A stretch of DNA of 6,516 nt, taken from assembly GCA_902479835.1 (NCBI GenBank), contig CABSQC010000065.1:1-6516 (forward strand). The letters run 5' to 3'. This DNA comes from an uncultured Streptococcus sp. (GTDB taxonomy: Bacteria; Bacillota; Bacilli; Lactobacillales; Streptococcaceae). The notes under the pieces were generated by a model. The model saw nothing but the letters and a program-made list of their open reading frames with translations, did no database searches and had not been told where the DNA came from. Below, one piece after another: positions 1 to 6,359 of this stretch. The position numbers were made by a program, and so were the translations under genes. The number at the start of each line of letters is the position of its first letter. Positions within the stretch are counted from its first letter, which is position 1.

Positions 1-253
1 GTCCGATACCTGGGATATAAGCAGTTACTTCGATCAAGTTGCTCAAACGTACACGAGCGAATTTACGAAGGGCTGAGTTAGGTTTTTTAGGTGTCATTGT
101 TCCAACACGTGTTGCAACACCACGTTTTTGTGGTGAAGAAACGTTTGTTTGAACTTTTTTATGACTGTTGTAACCAACGTTCAAAGCTGGTGATTTAGAT
201 TTTTCTACTTTTGATTTACGCGGTTTGCGAACCAATTGGTTAATTGTAGGCAT
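1..253 (-). CDS. rpsL: 30S ribosomal protein S12, N-terminal part (cut by window edge)
   Basis: S12 sits at the decoding centre of the 30S subunit and helps control translational accuracy. The frame opens with ATG at 253-251 and reads [11 protein letters not shown], the conserved S12 start. It continues through [11 protein letters not shown] and [11 protein letters not shown] to the window edge, giving 84 codons plus one base. Between about residues 25 and 40 it carries the extra segment typical of the longer Gram-positive S12 (about 137 residues, against 124 in E. coli). Lys56, the first Lys of the TPKKPNS loop, corresponds to E. coli K43 counted with Met. It is intact (AAA), so this classical streptomycin-resistance position is wild type; the second hot spot (E. 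coli K88) lies outside the window. The ribosome binding site AGGAG (265-261) is 7 nt from the ATG. In streptococci rpsG and fusA normally follow, which I infer but cannot see. Confidence 0.98.
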   Translation of the reverse strand, partial: MPTINQLVRKPRKSKVEKSKSPALNVGYNSHKKVQTNVSSPQKRGVATRVGTMTPKKPNSALRKFARVRLSNLIEVTAYIPGIG

Positions 254-386
254 CTACATTCTCCTGTGAAATTTTTTATTTTTGGTGATGGTACACTTGG
301 TGACAGCTACCATCTGTGTGTACTTTTGCAACATTTGTCAGCACGTCCCTGTACACTCTTGAGAGACCAAAAGTAAAAAGTACCGT
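254..386 (-). promoter_or_regulatory. rpsL mRNA leader with possible three-way junction fold
   Basis: From the predicted start near 386 to the rpsL ATG there are about 130 nt of untranslated leader with no open reading frame of note. Three helices can form together. P1 pairs 379-366 with 286-273 (13 of 14 positions, one C-A mismatch, closed by GGU/ACC). P2 pairs GUGUAC 356-351 with GUACAC 323-318. P3 pairs GAUGGUA 314-308 with UACCAUC 293-287. P3 abuts P1 directly, so the set makes a closed three-way junction ending just before the AGGAG site (265-261), which stays outside. Competing pairings exist: AAAAGUAC 327-320 can pair with GUACUUUU 383-376, and GUACAC 323-318 can instead pair with GUGUAC 296-291. 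There is no U-run, so if it regulates, a translational or stability effect is likelier than attenuation. The pairing is seen; the regulatory role is inferred. Confidence 0.45.
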
Positions 387-391
387 CTATT

Positions 392-420
392 ATTATAACA
401 TGACGGCACTTTGATTGCAA
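392..420 (-). promoter_or_regulatory. rpsL (str operon) promoter, near-consensus with extended -10
   Basis: On the minus strand TTGCAA (420-415) is followed after exactly 17 nt by TATAAT (397-392). The -10 is preceded by TGT, giving an extended TGnTATAAT element (400-392). Four of six -35 bases and all six -10 bases match the sigma-70/SigA consensus. The predicted start is about 388-385, some 130 nt before rpsL. Strength fits a ribosomal protein operon. It lies in the gap after the upstream membrane-protein gene, so rpsL has its own promoter even if purR transcripts read through. Confidence 0.85.
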
Positions 421-458
421 GATGTTTTTTTATTTTTTAAAGAAGTCGAAAAAGTTCA

Positions 459-995
459 TTATTGACCAGCTTCAGCAGGTACTTCTGCCCCTGCATCTGC
501 AGCCGGAGCATTCTGTTGTTGCTGTTGTGGTTGAACTGTCGCATTGGCTCCAGCTACTCCAGCGTTGGCATTAGCGTCTGTTTGAGTCTGCTGTGTTGCC
601 GTTGTGTCGCTCTCATAGGTCAGTCCATAATAGTTAGCGATGTATTGGATACGGGCCTCAAGCGATTGCTTTTGAGTCGCATCTTTGACTTTCTTCACAG
701 CAGCCTGGGCAGCGTTCACAGAATCTTGACTTGGAGTTGTTTCCATTTGAACGACTGCTTTTTCAGCAGCTTCTGTATTTTTCTTTTCTTCCTTCTTTTC
801 TTTTTCTTCCTTTGTTTCCTTTTTCACTGGAAGGGATCCTGTTTTTTTAGCAGGTTGAATTTCTGTCGTTACCTGGGCAGCCGTATTCTTTTTAACGGTA
901 TACAAACCAGCTACCAAAATAAAGGATAGAGACAGAACTGTCACCAAGCGAATCCACAAAGGACTATTATCAAATCGATCTAAAATTCTTTTCAC
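459..995 (-). CDS. Unrecognised single-pass membrane protein with low-complexity extracellular part
   Basis: I do not recognise this family. The start codon is GTG (995-993), backed by a near-perfect site AAGGAGGA (1010-1003) 7 nt upstream, so the frame is well supported. It ends in tandem stops TAA TGA. The 178-residue product has a basic N-terminus (MKRILDRFDNSPLWIR), one hydrophobic segment at about 17-34 and no signal-peptidase or lipobox motif that I can see, suggesting an anchored protein with its C-terminus outside. Residues 58-73 are almost pure Lys/Glu. Residues 94-120 (around AAQAAVKKVKDATQKQSLEARI) look like a short helical pair of the kind seen in surface-protein modules. The tail from about 130 is Thr/Gln then Ala/Asn/Pro-rich, with a QPQQQQQN run. 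It has no LPXTG sorting signal. It lies 23 nt after purR with no terminator between, so it is probably co-transcribed with purR. Function unknown. Confidence 0.85.
   Translation of the reverse strand: MKRILDRFDNSPLWIRLVTVLSLSFILVAGLYTVKKNTAAQVTTEIQPAKKTGSLPVKKETKEEKEKKEEKKNTEAAEKAVVQMETTPSQDSVNAAQAAVKKVKDATQKQSLEARIQYIANYYGLTYESDTTATQQTQTDANANAGVAGANATVQPQQQQQNAPAADAGAEVPAEAGQ
510..533 (-). repeat. Gln-codon (CAA/CAG) microsatellite-like tract
   Basis: Residues 155-162 of the membrane protein (QPQQQQQN) are coded by a short CAA/CAG triplet run. It is in frame, so unit gain or loss would change tail length without breaking the gene. The tract is short and interrupted, so any variability is inferred. 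Confidence 0.5.
777..824 (-). repeat. Polypurine tract coding a Lys/Glu-rich linker
   Basis: Forty-eight bases coding residues 58-73 are almost all A and G on the coding strand (all C and T on the plus strand), made of AAA, AAG, GAA and GAG codons with one Thr interruption and an Asn at the end. It places a highly charged linker just outside the predicted membrane segment. A-runs of this kind can slip during replication, which could shift the frame, but the frame is intact here. Confidence 0.55.
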
Positions 996-1018
996 TTTCT
1001 GATCCTCCTTAATTGCTC

Positions 1019-1834
1019 TTAATCAAAGATATTCCCAACTTCGACACTCAATTTATTTTCTTTCACATCGATGTTGGTCACACGCAATAAGGATTTGTGT
1101 TCAAAGAACTCACGGTCGGTTACAGCATTATCTGCAAAGACAGCTACCCCTGCCAATTCTGAATCAAATTCAGACAAAAGGCTGACCATTCCGTTAATCG
1201 TTCCGCCACCTTTAAGGAAGTCATCAACAATCAAGACTCGGCTTCCTGCTTTTAGGCTACGTTTTGAAAGGAACATTTTCTCAATGCGATCCCCACTTGA
1301 GCCTGAAACATAGTTGACACTAACGGTGGATCCTTCTGTGATTTTTAAATCACGACGGACAATAACGAATGGAACATTCAAGACATTGGCCACTGCATTG
1401 GCTAGAGGAACTCCCTTGGTCGCTACGGTCATGACTGCATCAATCTTCTTATCCCGGAAGGCTTTGGCAATGATGCGGCCAATACGATTCAAAATCTTTG
1501 GATTGCTCAAAAGATCAGATAAGTAAATGTAGCCACCAGGAAGGATACGGTTACTTTCAGATAGTTGCTTGCAAAGATCCTCGACGATTTCTTTGGATTC
1601 TTGATCTGAGATAGACGGCGTAAAGATCACGCCTCCTCCAGCTCCTGTGATGGTCTCAATATTTCCGATTTCCATCTCTTCAAACGCACGCTTAATGATC
1701 ACGATATCTTCTGAGATGGAAGACTTGGCAGACTCATACTTTTCCGCAAACGTATTGAGGCTAGTCAATTCATAGGGATGGTTGATCAAGTAATTAGAAA
1801 TCACGACCATCCGTTCACTTCTTCTTAATTTCAT
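1019..1834 (-). CDS. purR: PurR-type purine operon regulator (PRPP-sensing)
   Basis: A 271-residue protein of the Bacillus/Lactococcus PurR family, unrelated to the LacI-type PurR of E. coli. The N-terminal winged-helix DNA-binding domain covers about residues 1-75 (MKLRRSERMVVISNYL, then SAKSSISEDIVIIKRAF). A phosphoribosyltransferase-fold effector domain covers about 100-260. The PRPP-binding loop VLIVDDFLKGGGT is at 200-212 with both acidic residues (204-205) present. In lactic acid bacteria this protein activates purine synthesis genes when PRPP is high and binds the PurBox AWWWCCGAACWWT; in B. subtilis it represses. The ATG start (1834-1832) matches the family N-terminus, but its ribosome binding site is weak (GGTGAG, 1843-1838). 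The C-terminus stops at VGNIFD. It has its own promoter and a PurBox-like site upstream, which suggests autoregulation. The membrane-protein gene follows closely. Confidence 0.97.
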   Translation of the reverse strand: MKLRRSERMVVISNYLINHPYELTSLNTFAEKYESAKSSISEDIVIIKRAFEEMEIGNIETITGAGGGVIFTPSISDQESKEIVEDLCKQLSESNRILPGGYIYLSDLLSNPKILNRIGRIIAKAFRDKKIDAVMTVATKGVPLANAVANVLNVPFVIVRRDLKITEGSTVSVNYVSGSSGDRIEKMFLSKRSLKAGSRVLIVDDFLKGGGTINGMVSLLSEFDSELAGVAVFADNAVTDREFFEHKSLLRVTNIDVKENKLSVEVGNIFD

Positions 1835-1860
1835 TTTCTCACCATGTAGTTTTTTCTATC

Positions 1861-1869
1861 ATTATACCA
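1861..1869 (-). promoter_or_regulatory. purR promoter, extended -10
   Basis: TGGTATAAT (1869-1861) on the minus strand is a perfect extended -10 element. The predicted start is near 1855-1853, about 20 nt before the purR ATG. At 17-nt spacing the -35 position (1889-1884) reads TTCGTT, a poor match, and is occupied by the terminator stem and the PurBox-like sequence. The promoter therefore depends on its extended -10 or on a bound protein. Confidence 0.75.
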
Positions 1870-1878
1870 TAAGAAGCG

Positions 1879-1916
1879 AAAAAAACGAACATTCTGATTT
1901 ACAGAAGGCCGTTTTT
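1879..1916 (-). terminator. Intrinsic terminator of the rsgA-to-exonuclease operon
   Basis: Fifty nt after the nuclease stop codon, AAAAACG (1916-1910) pairs with CGTTTTT (1887-1881), and inside it TTCTG (1906-1902) pairs with CAGAA (1896-1892) around a 5-nt loop. The internal loop GCC/TGTT may add a G-C and a G-U pair. A run of seven T on the minus strand (1885-1879) ends the hairpin. The symmetric A and T runs would let it act in both directions, but no gene faces it from the other side. It overlaps the -35 region of purR. Confidence 0.75.
1881..1893 (+). promoter_or_regulatory. PurBox-like site before purR
   Basis: The plus strand reads AAAAACGAACATT, matching 12 of 13 positions of the PurBox AWWWCCGAACWWT (A replaces the first of the two C). 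A weaker 9 of 13 match lies 10 nt away, around GCGAA at 1875-1879. The central G is about 33 bp before the predicted purR start, far closer than the activating position known in Lactococcus (around -76). It overlaps the terminator arm, so the match could be a by-product of that hairpin. Autoregulation of purR is inferred. Confidence 0.45.
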
Positions 1917-1966
1917 CCCTAATTTTTTTCTTTTTTTTGGAATAGTTTCCGTATTTATCTCTGTTT

Positions 1967-2914
1967 TTACTGATCGATATTCGGTTTATAGAAAGATCGG
2001 TTTTCCATAGCGAAGATTTTATTGGTCATCTCGCCAGGCCCAATTAAACCAAGAGCTGTCGTCATCATCATCATTTCTGCATCCAAATTATCGATCATAT
2101 GAATAATCTCTGCTTCCATGATCTTGGGGCGAACAGGGCTACCGTATTCGAGCAAGCCATGGTGACTCAAGATCACATGGCGAAGGACAATCACTTCTTC
2201 TTTTTGGTCATCAATCTTCAAGTCTTGCAAGACCTTGGTGATTTCTTCATCGATCAGTGCAATGTGGCCGATAAGGTTGCCCCGAACAGTGTATTCTGTA
2301 TTTTCAGGTCCCGTCAACTCGATCACTTTGGCCAAATCGTGTAACATAATCCCTGCAAAGAGCAAGCTCTTATTCAACTGAGGATAGATATCGCCGATAC
2401 TATCTGCCAAGCGGACCATGGTTGCCGTATGATAAGCAAGGCCTGCTTCAAAGGCATGGTGGTTGGTCTTAGCAGCTGGATAGCTATAAAACTCTTTCTC
2501 ATATTTCCCATAGAGGGCACGGACAATCCGTTGCCAGACTGGATTTTCAATTTTGAAAATCATGTTTGACAAGTATTCATGCAATTCCTTAGGATCTACT
2601 GGTGGTTTTTCTTTGAAGTCTGCTGGATTGTTAGGCTCACCTGCTTGTGGCAAGCGCATGTTCAGCTGATTGACTTGCGGAGTATTATTGTAAACCTCCC
2701 GACGTCCTGACATATGGACCACGCGCCCAGCTATAAAGCTCTCTACATTGTGGGGTTGGGCATCCCATAGTTTGCCTTCGATCGTTCCGGTCTCATCCTG
2801 AAATACAAAGGCTAGATAGTTCTTCCCAGCCCGCGTTTGACGCACTTCTGCTGACTTGATCAAATAGAATCCTTCGAACAATTCATCTTTTTTCATTTGG
2901 TTAATTTTGACCAT
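1967..2914 (-). CDS. yhaM: YhaM/Cbf1-type 3'-5' exoribonuclease (OB fold plus HD domain)
   Basis: An RNA exonuclease of the B. subtilis YhaM family, called Cbf1 in pneumococcus. It trims 3' ends of RNAs as part of RNA turnover. I place the start at the ATG at 2914-2912 (MVKINQMKKDELFEGFYLI, 315 residues), because GGAG (2924-2921) is 6 nt from it and homologues begin there. Upstream in-frame ATGs at 2917 and 2926 have no usable spacing. An OB-fold nucleic-acid-binding domain covers about residues 15-90 (SAEVRQTRAGKNYLAFVFQD, then GKLWDA). The HD metal-dependent domain covers about 150-280, with His162 (AYHT), His192-Asp193 (MLHDLAK), His251-His252 (LSHHG) and Asp276 (MIDNLD) all present. The start overlaps the rmuC stop by 14 nt, suggesting translational coupling. 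It is the last gene of the operon. Confidence 0.96.
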   Translation of the reverse strand: MVKINQMKKDELFEGFYLIKSAEVRQTRAGKNYLAFVFQDETGTIEGKLWDAQPHNVESFIAGRVVHMSGRREVYNNTPQVNQLNMRLPQAGEPNNPADFKEKPPVDPKELHEYLSNMIFKIENPVWQRIVRALYGKYEKEFYSYPAAKTNHHAFEAGLAYHTATMVRLADSIGDIYPQLNKSLLFAGIMLHDLAKVIELTGPENTEYTVRGNLIGHIALIDEEITKVLQDLKIDDQKEEVIVLRHVILSHHGLLEYGSPVRPKIMEAEIIHMIDNLDAEMMMMTTALGLIGPGEMTNKIFAMENRSFYKPNIDQ

Positions 2915-4151
2915 CATCTTCTCCATCTTCTATATATACATCTAGTTCCAGCAGGTCTTCATCGCTTTCGATTTGGCGGAGCGTCCGCTCGATGGCACTG
3001 GTCCGTCTGGTTAGCAAATCATCAATATTATTGGAAGCATTCTTTAAATGGCGCTGAGTCTTGGCCAGAATCCCTCCAAACTTATGGAATTCTGATTTGA
3101 CCGATCCCAACACCTTGCTAATGTCATCTGCACTCTTTTGGATGTTGAGCGTTTTAAAGCCAACAGACAAGGAGTTCAAGAGGGCTGATAGGGTGCTTGG
3201 ACCAGCCACTAAAATTTGTTCGTCCCGACGCAAGCGATCGAAGAATTCTGGATTGCGAACCACTTCGGAATAGAGGCCTTCGGTTGGCAAAAAGAGAATT
3301 CCAAAATTAGTTGTCGCTGGTGGAAAGAGGTATTTTTGTTGGATATCTTTGGCAAAACGCTTGATACTAGCAAGAAGGGCCTTGCGGTAACGCTCGATCT
3401 CCTCTTTCTCTCCTGATTCATAAGCTTCTTCCAGACGATAGTAGTCTTCCAGAGGGAATTTAGAGTCAATTGGCAAATAGACTGGTTCCTCTCCTTGTCC
3501 CGGAAGCTTGATAGCGTACTCTACGCGCTCACTGGACTGAGGAACTGTGATAAATTCTCGCTCATACTGGGTTGGCGTCAAAATATCTTCAATGATTTGA
3601 CCCAGCTGCAATTCGCCCATAATCCCACGGGTCTTGGTGTTGGAAAGAACTTTATTGAGAGTTCCAACATCTCTCGCTACCGTCTGCATTTCTCCCAGCC
3701 CTTTGTTGACCGATTCCAACTGTTTCGAAACAGTCTCAAAGGAAGTCTGCAAGCGGTGTTGCAAGGTTTTCTCCAATTTTTCTTCTACCGTTTGGCGCAT
3801 CTGTTCTAGCCGCACTTCATTGGACTCTTGGATCTGGCGCATGCGCTCATCTGTTTTGTCCCGATTTTTAGTAAAGTGCTCATTCATCTCAGCGCGCAGA
3901 GCCGTCGTCTGCTGGTGGATCTCCACTCGCATCTCGGTTAAACGATCTGTCAGAGCGATCTCTAACTGCTGATTGGCAATCTGGCTTGCTTGTCTTTCTT
4001 TTTCAAAACGATAGTCCAACTGGTCTGTCAAATGATCCTCATGGTCTTCCAGCAACTCTCTTAAAGCCGGTCTTGTATCATCTGACCGTTGCAAGAGATA
4101 GATGAGGAGGCCCAGATTGAGCAGGCCAATCAGAAGCAGAATGATATTCAT
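2901..4151 (-). CDS. rmuC: RmuC family membrane-anchored coiled-coil protein
   Basis: RmuC proteins have a restriction-endonuclease-like fold. In E. coli they limit recombination at short inverted repeats; the mechanism is not settled. I choose the ATG at 4151-4149 (416 residues): it lies one base after the upstream stop and has AGAGG (4161-4157) at 5 nt. A GTG start at 4193 would add 14 residues without a ribosome binding site. Residues 2-20 (NIILLLIGLLNLGLLIYLL) form an N-terminal membrane anchor. A long charged coiled coil rich in Glu, Arg and Gln follows at about 30-160. The conserved RmuC domain holds KTRGIMGE (173-180), PIDSKFPLED (227-236), FGILFLPTEGLY (283-294) and VAGPSTLSALLNSL (315-328). 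The C-terminus is acidic (DVYIEDGEDDGQN). Its pairing with an RNA exonuclease gene is conserved in streptococci as far as I recall. Confidence 0.95.
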   Translation of the reverse strand: MNIILLLIGLLNLGLLIYLLQRSDDTRPALRELLEDHEDHLTDQLDYRFEKERQASQIANQQLEIALTDRLTEMRVEIHQQTTALRAEMNEHFTKNRDKTDERMRQIQESNEVRLEQMRQTVEEKLEKTLQHRLQTSFETVSKQLESVNKGLGEMQTVARDVGTLNKVLSNTKTRGIMGELQLGQIIEDILTPTQYEREFITVPQSSERVEYAIKLPGQGEEPVYLPIDSKFPLEDYYRLEEAYESGEKEEIERYRKALLASIKRFAKDIQQKYLFPPATTNFGILFLPTEGLYSEVVRNPEFFDRLRRDEQILVAGPSTLSALLNSLSVGFKTLNIQKSADDISKVLGSVKSEFHKFGGILAKTQRHLKNASNNIDDLLTRRTSAIERTLRQIESDEDLLELDVYIEDGEDDGQN

Positions 4152-4152
4152 A

Positions 4153-4785
4153 TTAACCTCTGTCTTTACTATAAACAATGACAAGATAGCCACGGTCGAG
4201 ACTCACTTGAATTGGTTGATCTAAAAATTCATTGGAGCCATACATGGCCTTCAAAAAATAATTCTCCGGATGGAGCGGATACTTGGCCCCTGTGATCTCT
4301 ACGCGACCTTGTCCGACAGGCATAAAACCAACATAGGGCTTAGTAGGATCTGGCTGAATCTCATGGCAGCCAACTGGTCTGTAAATCAGACGATTTTGAC
4401 CATCGACTAATTGGATCTGCTCCATATAGGGAGCTAGGTCTGGATCGGTCGGCAAAAAGATATTAGACAAAAAGTGATCCAAGCGACCACCAAAGGCACC
4501 GTAAACTGTGACTGCAGCATCTGGATAGTCTTCAAAGACTGCTTTCAAGGCCAATTCCAAATCCGTATCGTTCTTTTCAGGGACGGACTGAACCACTTGC
4601 TTGGCTTGGGTGCGGATCTTGCTCAAATCAGTTTCAGAAATGGAATCAAAATCCCCCACAGCCATATCTAAAGGCAAGCCTTGTTCCAGCAACTTCAAAC
4701 AGCCTCCGTCGACACCTACGTAAAGCTCTTGATCTTTTGGTAGTAGAGAAGAATCTCCACCTGCCAATACTCCTATATTAACCAT
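4153..4785 (-). CDS. thiN: Thiamine pyrophosphokinase
   Basis: The enzyme transfers pyrophosphate from ATP to thiamine, making thiamine pyrophosphate in the cytosol. The 210-residue frame from ATG 4785-4783 (MVNIGVLAGGDSS) fits the family. An in-frame ATG at 4839 would run 62 nt into rpe and adds a Met/Ser-rich stretch unlike known homologues. Diagnostic motifs are all present: GVDGG (24-28), the metal- and ATP-binding AVGDFDS (42-48), NDTDLE (72-77), GGRLDH (99-104), and the thiamine-binding C-terminal region around SNEFLDQPI (184-192). The start overlaps the rpe stop in the string ATGGTTAA (8 nt). Its own ribosome binding site is weak (a lone GAG 9 nt away), so translation probably depends on ribosomes finishing rpe. 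No thiamine-pyrophosphate riboswitch is seen near it. Confidence 0.95.
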   Translation of the reverse strand: MVNIGVLAGGDSSLLPKDQELYVGVDGGCLKLLEQGLPLDMAVGDFDSISETDLSKIRTQAKQVVQSVPEKNDTDLELALKAVFEDYPDAAVTVYGAFGGRLDHFLSNIFLPTDPDLAPYMEQIQLVDGQNRLIYRPVGCHEIQPDPTKPYVGFMPVGQGRVEITGAKYPLHPENYFLKAMYGSNEFLDQPIQVSLDRGYLVIVYSKDRG

Positions 4786-5437
4786 TGATGGCATCTCGGA
4801 GCGTTTGCACACGCTCATTGACATCTCCATTAAAGACATAAGAGCCCGCTACAAAGACATTAGCCCCGGCTTCTTTTGCTTGGGAAATACTTTGGCCATC
4901 AATTCCGCCATCGACTTCGATATCAAAGTCTAAGCCTTTCTCTTCACGAAGAGCCGCTAATTCGCGCACCTTGTCCATGGTTTCAGGCAAGAAGGCTTGG
5001 CCACCGAATCCTGGATTAACGGTCATAACCAAGACTTGATCCACCAAGTTCAAGACATGTTTGATACTGTCTACAGGAGTCCCTGGGTTGATCACGACAC
5101 TAGCCTTCACACCCGCTTGACGAATTTTTTGAAGAGCTCCGTGGATATGAGGAGTAGCTTCCACATGGATGCTGATGATGTCAGCACCTGCACGGGCAAA
5201 TTCTTCGATATGGTGTTCGGGATTGGTGACCATCAAGTGGCAATCAAAGACCAACTTGCTATGCGGACGCATACTCTCTACGACACCAGCCCCAAAGCTG
5301 ATATTTGGCACAAAATGACCATCCATGACATCGATATGAGCATAGTCGGCTCCAGCTGCTTCTAAGCGTTTCAACTCACTTTCAAAATTGGCATAATCTG
5401 CACTCAAAATTGAGGGTGCTATTTTCATTGTTTTCAT
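4778..5437 (-). CDS. rpe: Ribulose-phosphate 3-epimerase
   Basis: Interconverts D-ribulose 5-phosphate and D-xylulose 5-phosphate in the pentose phosphate pathway. The 219-residue protein is full length for this TIM-barrel family. Catalytic and metal-binding residues are visible: Ser9 in APSILSAD, His34 and Asp36 in HIDVMDGHFVPN, His67 in DCHLMV, and Asp176 in EVDGGI. The phosphate-binding loop VNPGFGGQ is at 140-147. The ATG at 5437 is preceded by AGGAG (5453-5449) at a rather long 11 nt; a second ATG three codons in is even farther, so the first is kept. The AGGAG overlaps the rsgA stop codon, with a 14-nt gap between the genes. Thiamine pyrophosphate from the next gene is the cofactor of transketolase, which uses the xylulose 5-phosphate made here. 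Confidence 0.98.
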   Translation of the reverse strand: MKTMKIAPSILSADYANFESELKRLEAAGADYAHIDVMDGHFVPNISFGAGVVESMRPHSKLVFDCHLMVTNPEHHIEEFARAGADIISIHVEATPHIHGALQKIRQAGVKASVVINPGTPVDSIKHVLNLVDQVLVMTVNPGFGGQAFLPETMDKVRELAALREEKGLDFDIEVDGGIDGQSISQAKEAGANVFVAGSYVFNGDVNERVQTLRDAING

Positions 5438-5451
5438 TCTTCTATTGTCTC

Positions 5452-6330
5452 CTATTTTGGCATTTTTTTCGAAACTTTTTTATAGGTTTCGCGACGGTTT
5501 TCGATCTCACTTAGAAATTGCAAGTAATCCTCATATCGGAAAGTCGCAATTTCCTCTGTTTCAACGGCTGGTTTCACCGCACAAGCAGGCTCATGCGTGT
5601 GGGTACAGGTACGAAACTTACAAGAGTGGCTCACGTCCGCAATCTCTGGAAAGGCTTGATTTAAGTCCTCACTAGTCGTCACTTCATAATCAAGGGATGA
5701 AAAACCTGGTGTATCCGCAATCTTTCCTCCATTTAAATGGTAAAAGCTGACAGCTCGGGTCGTGTGTCGACCACGCCCCAGACTATCTGAAATCTCACCC
5801 GTTTCAAGCTCCAGGTCCGGAGCGATTTTATTGAGCAAGGTCGATTTTCCGACACCGGTCTGTCCCATAAAGACGGTGGTTTTATGAGTTAAAAGGGGCA
5901 AAAGTTCCTCAATCGACAAGACAAAATCATAGCCAATGGCCTGATAGATTCCTTGGTAGTAGTGGATGTCTTCCATATCTTCTAGCAAGTCCAATTTGGA
6001 AATATACACAATAGGATGAATCCCCTTGTGTTCTAGAAGAACCAGAAAACGGTCCAAGAGATTAGCATTAAAATCCGGCTCCTTAGCCGACATGATGACT
6101 ACTGCCTGATCAATATTGACAATCGGAGGGCGCACGAGGCTATTTTTTCGAGGGGCAATACTCAAAATGTAGCCTTCCGAATTCTCTTCAGCAGAGAACT
6201 CTACCTGATCCCCCACATAAGGAGTCTGTCCTTTTTTTCTAAAATTTCCACGAGCCCGTGTCTGGTAAATATGGCCGTCTGACTCCACATAGTAGAAGCC
6301 AGCCAAGGCCTTGACGATGGTTCCTTGCAA
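5452..6330 (-). CDS. rsgA: Ribosome small-subunit biogenesis GTPase RsgA
   Basis: A circularly permuted GTPase that binds the 30S subunit late in assembly and is released by GTP hydrolysis. The 292 residues show an N-terminal OB fold (about 1-65), then the permuted G motifs in order: G4 SKLDLL (111-116), G1/P-loop GQTGVGKST (156-164), a G2-region GRGRHTTR (185-192) and G3 DTPGF (206-210). The C-terminal zinc-binding module has Cys237, Cys242, His244 and Cys250 in the family spacing C-x4-C-x-H-x5-C. The start codon is TTG (6330-6328), supported by AAGGAG (6342-6337) at 6 nt and by the family N-terminus [17 protein letters not shown]. It is the first gene of the operon, with an extended -10 promoter just upstream. 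In many streptococci the 16S methyltransferase gene rsmA precedes it; here that is not seen. Confidence 0.98.
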   Translation of the reverse strand: MQGTIVKALAGFYYVESDGHIYQTRARGNFRKKGQTPYVGDQVEFSAEENSEGYILSIAPRKNSLVRPPIVNIDQAVVIMSAKEPDFNANLLDRFLVLLEHKGIHPIVYISKLDLLEDMEDIHYYQGIYQAIGYDFVLSIEELLPLLTHKTTVFMGQTGVGKSTLLNKIAPDLELETGEISDSLGRGRHTTRAVSFYHLNGGKIADTPGFSSLDYEVTTSEDLNQAFPEIADVSHSCKFRTCTHTHEPACAVKPAVETEEIATFRYEDYLQFLSEIENRRETYKKVSKKMPK

Positions 6331-6359
6331 ATCGCACTCCTTTGAGATTAATACTATCT

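Noticed and set aside
421..458. Possible terminator after the membrane-protein gene
   Set aside because: Only weak A/T pairing, no GC-rich stem and the minus strand carries A-runs rather than a T-run.
462..929. Plus-strand open frame of 155 codons opposite the membrane-protein gene
   Set aside because: Cys/Phe/Leu-rich product that simply mirrors the low-complexity Lys/Glu tract on the other strand, with no ribosome binding site. The same holds for the other plus-strand frames in the window.
2283..2295. CCGAAC sequence resembling a PurBox core inside the nuclease gene
   Set aside because: Flanks do not fit the A/T-rich PurBox arms and it lies within conserved coding sequence away from a promoter.
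3209..3469. Minus-strand frame of 86 codons inside rmuC
   Set aside because: Out-of-frame shadow of a strongly conserved rmuC domain.
4152..4193. GTG start for rmuC at 4193
   Set aside because: No ribosome binding site, 41-nt overlap with thiN and no conserved extra residues; the ATG at 4151 is better placed.
4786..5437. TPP riboswitch or other metabolite riboswitch controlling thiamine pyrophosphokinase
   Set aside because: The gene starts inside the rpe coding sequence, leaving no leader, and no conserved riboswitch core is seen.
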